Assembly: GCF_030704535.1 (NCBI RefSeq)
Contig: NC_081816.1
Coordinates: 9,474,001-9,538,000 of the forward strand
Reading direction: 5' to 3'
DNA length: 64,000 nucleotides
DNA from: Vitis vinifera
Lineage: Eukaryota; Streptophyta; Magnoliopsida; Vitales; Vitaceae
Part shown: one piece after another, positions 60,340 through 64,000 of the stretch
Layout of the letters: each line of letters starts with the position of its first letter
How positions within the stretch are numbered: the stretch's first letter is position 1
Position numbers and translations under genes: made by a program
The notes under the pieces: model-generated
Told to the model about the DNA's origin: nothing
Seen by the model: only the letters and a program-made list of their open reading frames with translations
The model's database searches: none

Positions 60340-61469
60340 AGCCGGGAGGATTAGTGATTCTGCAGAGAGGCTCTCAGTATGTGTTGGTGAATGTGACACA
60401 GTGGGTTTGCTGGTTCTGTTTATATAAGCGCAGGGAGTACCGTGGATCTCTTCACACAGGGGCAGGTATTATCTGGAAGACTTCGATGCCCTAAAATTGG
60501 GAAAAAATTTCAAGATGCCACTGGTTTACAATCTCTATGAAATTGAGAAAAAAAGTGGTTTCTGTTTGGCGATGCAATTTTATGCATTATTGAGGGTGTT
60601 TCTGTTTCAGCATGGAAAGTAGCATGGGGCTTGCCTTACGGGTGATGTTAAATACACCAGCCAAACATGGCCCTCTATTTAAAATAAAAAATAAAAAAAA
60701 TTAAATATTTATCCAAAACCTTAACCACACCTGCCTTTCCTTTCTTTTTTCATTTTTTTTTTTTTAAAATTGTCTTCCTCTTCCATTCCAATAAAAGGAT
60801 AACAGAAAATAGAGAAGAGGAAGGACACGATAGAGGAAAGAAAATAAAAAAGAGAAAATAGGAATTTGTGAGTGGGTGTGAAAAGGAAATGGCAAAAATA
60901 TATTTTTTTATTTTTATTTTTGTTAAAAACAAGAAAAACGAAACTGACATGGACAAAGAAAGTACGTCACCTGCCATATATAATAATAGAAGGTAGTGGG
61001 TGGAGTTGGTGCCCAGGTGGGTTTTATCAGTGTGGAAAAATGGTGGACAAATCAGTTGGGACCAGCCTCAGTTGCAAATTGAAAATGGTCTTAAAAATTG
61101 AATTGTCTGTGTTTGATGACATGTTTCTTATCATATTCTGAAGTTGTTTATTCACACTTGGAATTGTTTAGGTCCCCATTGAGGACAGCACAGACAATTT
61201 CAGTTTCAAGGTATAAAGTATGAGGGGCTTTGCTTTATACATAGGGGCCTGTCTTTTAATACTACATTCAGCATGGACCAAGCTCTTCTCATTATATTAT
61301 TTTCCAGGAAAATACTTGGATACTAAATCAGAATGCAAATCTTCATGTCAATCTAGATCGTCAGCTAAAGATACAACTAAATAAAACTAAGATGAAGGGA
61401 TCCACACAAATAAAACTCGAGTACAAAACTATAAACCCGAAGATGTACACGTGATACCACGTAAAGGAA
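60340..61469. other. Intergenic upstream of the kelch gene
   Basis: Promoter and leader of the kelch gene on the left. The rest is AT-rich with poly-T and poly-A tracts and no recognised gene. The last nine bases (61461-61469) are the left target duplication of the Mutator-like element. Confidence 0.55.
60419..60426 (-). promoter_or_regulatory. TATA box of the kelch gene
   Basis: TATATAAA on the minus strand, 80 bases upstream of the ATG at 60339. Confidence 0.65.
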
Positions 61470-61625
61470 GTACTTTTCTCAATAGTATGGTAATTTAAAA
61501 AAGTTATTCTTAAATTATTGTAGTAAAAGAAGTTATTACAAATGTATGGTAATTTTTGCCACCTAGGAGAGAGGGTGAATGGATAAATTTTTTTTAAACC
61601 AAAATCGTCTTTTCAAGACAAAATT
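61470..61625. repeat. Left terminal inverted repeat of the Mutator-like element
   Basis: Pairs with 63850-63983 in reverse orientation; see the element entry. An extra 10 or so bases near 61480-61490 ('ctcaatagtatgg') are absent from the right end. Confidence 0.8.
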
Positions 61626-63870
61626 TCAAAAGACGATTTTAAAAAAATTTCAAGGGAAATCGTCTCTAGATTTCCTATTAAAAAAATTTAATATTTTTTT
61701 TAAAAAAATCCCAAATATAAAAAATAAAAATAAAAATCCTCAAGGGTTCCCATGAAAAAAAAATTAATATTTTTTTAAAAAAATCCCAAATATAAAAAAA
61801 AAAAAAAAAAATTGCCAAGGGAACTCATCTCTTCGTCTCTTGAAGACACAAGTTCCCTTGAGAAATTTTTTTTTTTTTAATTTGGGAATTTGTTTTTAAA
61901 GAAATATATATTTTTTCATGGCATCTCGTCTCTTCAAGAGACGAGTTCCCTTAAGGATTTTTTTTTTTTTAATTTGGGAATTTTTTGTAAAAAAAATATT
62001 TTTTTTTCATGGAAACTCGTCTTTTCAAGAAAAGAGTTCCCTTGAGGAATTTTTTTTTTTAATTTGGGAATTATTTTTAAAAAAAATATTTTTTTTTCAT
62101 GGGAATTCGTCTCTTGAAGAGATGAGTTCCCTTGAGGAATTTACTTATTTATTTATTTTTTAATTTGGAAATTTTTTAAAAAAAAATATTATTTAAAGAA
62201 AATATATATTTTTTTTCCATGGGAACTCGTCTAATTTTTAAAAAAAAAATATTAATTTTTTTTCATGGGAACTCAAGAGACGAGTTCCTTGAGGATTTTT
62301 TTTTTTATATTTGAGATTTTTTTAAAATATATATATATATATATATATATTTCATGGAAGAGACGAGTTCCCCTTGAGGAATTTTTTTTTTTATAATTTG
62401 GAATTTTTTTTAAAAAAAATATTAAATTTTTTAATGGGAAATCGTCTTGAGGATTTTTTTTAATTTGGGATTTTTTTTAAAAAAAATATTAAAATTTTCA
62501 AAAGACAATTTTATTTTCATTTAAAAAATAAATAAAAATTTAAAAGGGAAATTGTCTCTTGAGATTAATATTTTTTTAATATTTATTACAAATTATAAAA
62601 GAAAAAAAAAATTCTCAAGAAAAATCGTCTCTTGAAGAGATGAGTTCCCATAAAAAAAAAATATCAAATTATAAATAAATAAAAAATCCTCAAGGGAACT
62701 CGTGTCTTCAAGAGACGAGTTCCCTTGAAAAAAATTAATATATTTTTAAAAAAAAATCCCAAATTATATATATATAAAAAAAAAAACTTGGCTGCCAACC
62801 TTGCCCGAGATAGCCGGAATCGCTGTGGAAAGAACATGGGCAAAAGGGAAGGGGCAGCAGCCACACCTGAGCACCCAGCTGCCACGTGGCGCGCTCAGGC
62901 GTGGCCAGACCGCCCCCACCTTTTTCTTTTCTTTTGTTTTTTTTGTTTGAATTTTGAGTGTGCTCCACGTGGCACCCCCACCAAGGCATATTTTGGGCCA
63001 CAATTCGGCCCAATTTCGCAGGCCTTTATTTATTGTTTTTATTAAAAAAAAAATCCTGAACTCAAGAGACGAGTTCCATGAAAAAAAATAATATATATAT
63101 TTTTTAAAATCCCAAATTAAAAAAAAAATAAAAAAAATCCTGAAGGGAACTCGTCTCTTCAAGAGACGAGTTCCCATGAAAAAAAAATTAAAATTTTTTT
63201 TAAAAAAAATCCCAAATTAAAAAAAAAAAAAAAAAATCCTCAAGGGAACTCGTCTCTTAAAAAGACGAGTTTCCATGAAAAAAAATAATATTTTTTTTAA
63301 AAAAATCTCAAATTAAAAAAAAAAAAAAATCCTCAAAGGAACTCGTCTCTTCATGAGAAAAAAATCCCAAATTATAAAATAAATAAAAAATTTGGGAAAT
63401 CGTCTCTTTCAAAGAGGAAGAGACGATTTTCCATAAAAAAAAATTAATTTTTTTTTTAAAAGTCCCAAATTATATAAATAAAAAAAAATTGGGAAATCAT
63501 CTCTTCTTGAGGATTTTTTTTTTTTATATTTATAATTTGGGATTTTTTTTAAAAAAAAATATTATTTTTTAAAAAAAATATATTATTTTTTTAATGGGAA
63601 ATCGTCTTCAATAGACGACTGAAAGATTTTTTTTTTTATTATTTATTTAATTTGAGACTTTTTAAAAAAAAATATTAATTTTTTTTCATGGGAACTCGTC
63701 TCTTGAAGACACGAGTTCCTTTGAGGATTTTTTTTTTTAATTTGGGATTTTTTTAAAAAAAAATATATTATTTTTTTTCATGGGAACTCGTCTCTTCAAG
63801 AGACGATTGAAGAGACAGTTCCCTTTTGAATTTTTATTTATTTTTTAAATGGAAATAAAATCGTTTTTTG
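61590..63870. repeat. About twenty short palindromes built on GGGAACTCGTCTCTT
   Basis: A recurring hairpin unit: the left arm 'caagggaactcgtctctt' followed by its complement 'aagagacgagttcccttg' (for example 61925-61953, 62695-62725, 63140-63176, 63242-63275, 63693-63722). Variants have GGGAAATCGTCT arms (61640-61675, 63395-63435, 63595-63620) or only one arm left (62270-62290, 62350-62375, 63060-63080). The units alternate with A-rich or T-rich spacers that themselves pair ('aaaaaaatcccaaatt' with 'aatttgggattttttt'). Confidence 0.88.
62790..63035. other. GC-rich segment inside the Mutator-like element
   Basis: Starts 'ttggctgccaaccttgcccg', includes two CCACGTGG-type words ('gccacgtggcgc' and 'tccacgtggcac') and ends 'ttcggcccaatttcgcaggc'. 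Base composition differs sharply from the AT-rich surroundings. It could be a captured host fragment, but no protein domain is visible in any frame. Confidence 0.6.
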
Positions 63871-63983
63871 AAAAGATGATTTTGGTTAAAAAAAAACTAG
63901 GTGGCAAAAATTACCATATATTTGTAATAACTTTTTCTACTACAATAATTTAAGAATAATTTTTTTAAATTAATAAAAGTCCC
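63850..63983. repeat. Right terminal inverted repeat of the Mutator-like element
   Basis: Reverse complement carries the words of the left end. Bounded by the second copy of the 9-bp target duplication. Confidence 0.8.
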
Positions 63984-64000
63984 GTAAAGGAAATGATGAA

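Larger units (their letters stand above)
61470..63983. mobile_element. Non-autonomous Mutator-like element with long inverted ends and 9-bp target duplication
   Basis: A 2514-bp element with no transposase. GTAAAGGAA occurs on both sides (61461-61469 and 63984-63992), the 9-bp duplication of Mutator elements. The ends are long inverted repeats of at least 110 bases: the left has 'ttattcttaaattattgtag', 'gttattacaaatgtatgg' and 'taatttttgccacctag'; the reverse complement of the right end has the same words in the same order. The inner part of both ends extends to 'aaccaaaatcgtcttttc' or close variants. The outermost bases differ slightly (left GTACTTTT; right GGGACTTTT after complementing). 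Between the ends lies an array of short palindromes and one GC-rich segment. Confidence 0.85.

Noticed and set aside
61918-63177. Reading frames rich in Phe, Lys and 'SSLEE'-like repeats
   Set aside because: Produced by the palindromes and the A/T spacers of the Mutator-like element; no domain.
61590-63870. CRISPR-like array
   Set aside because: The repeated words are palindromes of varying length with no uniform repeat-spacer spacing, in a plant transposon with a target duplication.

Overview
The window is plant nuclear DNA from a eudicot, most likely grapevine (Vitis). Genes have GT-AG introns and there are plant-only families: SABATH methyltransferase, fasciclin-like arabinogalactan protein, plastidic glucose-6-phosphate dehydrogenase, and G-type lectin S-receptor kinase relics. 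Intergenic DNA is very AT-rich and full of transposon debris. The Vitis assignment rests on remembered resemblance of the kinase and Rav1-like relics, not on a search.

Left part (1-20 kb), gene-bearing: an acidic membrane protein (5699-6487, +), a single-exon NF-YB transcription factor (8580-9227, +), a two-FAS1 GPI-anchored arabinogalactan protein (13852-15075, +), and a ten-exon plastidic glucose-6-phosphate dehydrogenase (19390-16434, -). The last reads as a complete 585-residue protein, but its catalytic motif carries Glu where Lys is expected.

Middle part (20-54 kb), transposon-dominated: a decayed Ulp1/C48-protease-like gene (22.5-25.8 kb, +), a broken FAR1/MULE transposase (28.4-30.6 kb, -), an AT-rich minisatellite (31.5-32.8 kb), and a broken plant-transposon-type ORF (33.1-34.4 kb, +). 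Next comes an S-receptor-kinase pseudogene whose two ends (35.9-36.15 and 46.7-48.5 kb) are separated by about 10.5 kb of inserted DNA. That insert holds LTR-like debris, a Rav1/DmX-like WD40 pseudogene (-), a deleted Copia element sitting inside that pseudogene (37368-39209, 5-bp target duplication), and an almost complete hAT element (41112-44927, 8-bp target duplication, two nonsense codons). A satellite of about 27 units of roughly 185 bp, each with an internal palindrome, fills 48.96-53.76 kb.

Right part (54-64 kb): a tandem pair of SABATH carboxyl methyltransferase genes (54681-56108 open; 57113-58606 with a one-base frameshift in a G8 run), a kelch-repeat nitrile-specifier-like gene (60339-59100, -), and a 2.5-kb non-autonomous Mutator-like element (61470-63983, 9-bp target duplication) packed with about twenty hairpin-forming inverted repeats.

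The genes do not form an operon or a shared pathway; the window is ordinary gene neighbourhoods separated by a nested transposon block. I found no clear new multi-gene system. The most unusual structures are the palindrome-packed Mutator-like element, the palindrome-containing satellite, and the active-site change in the dehydrogenase.
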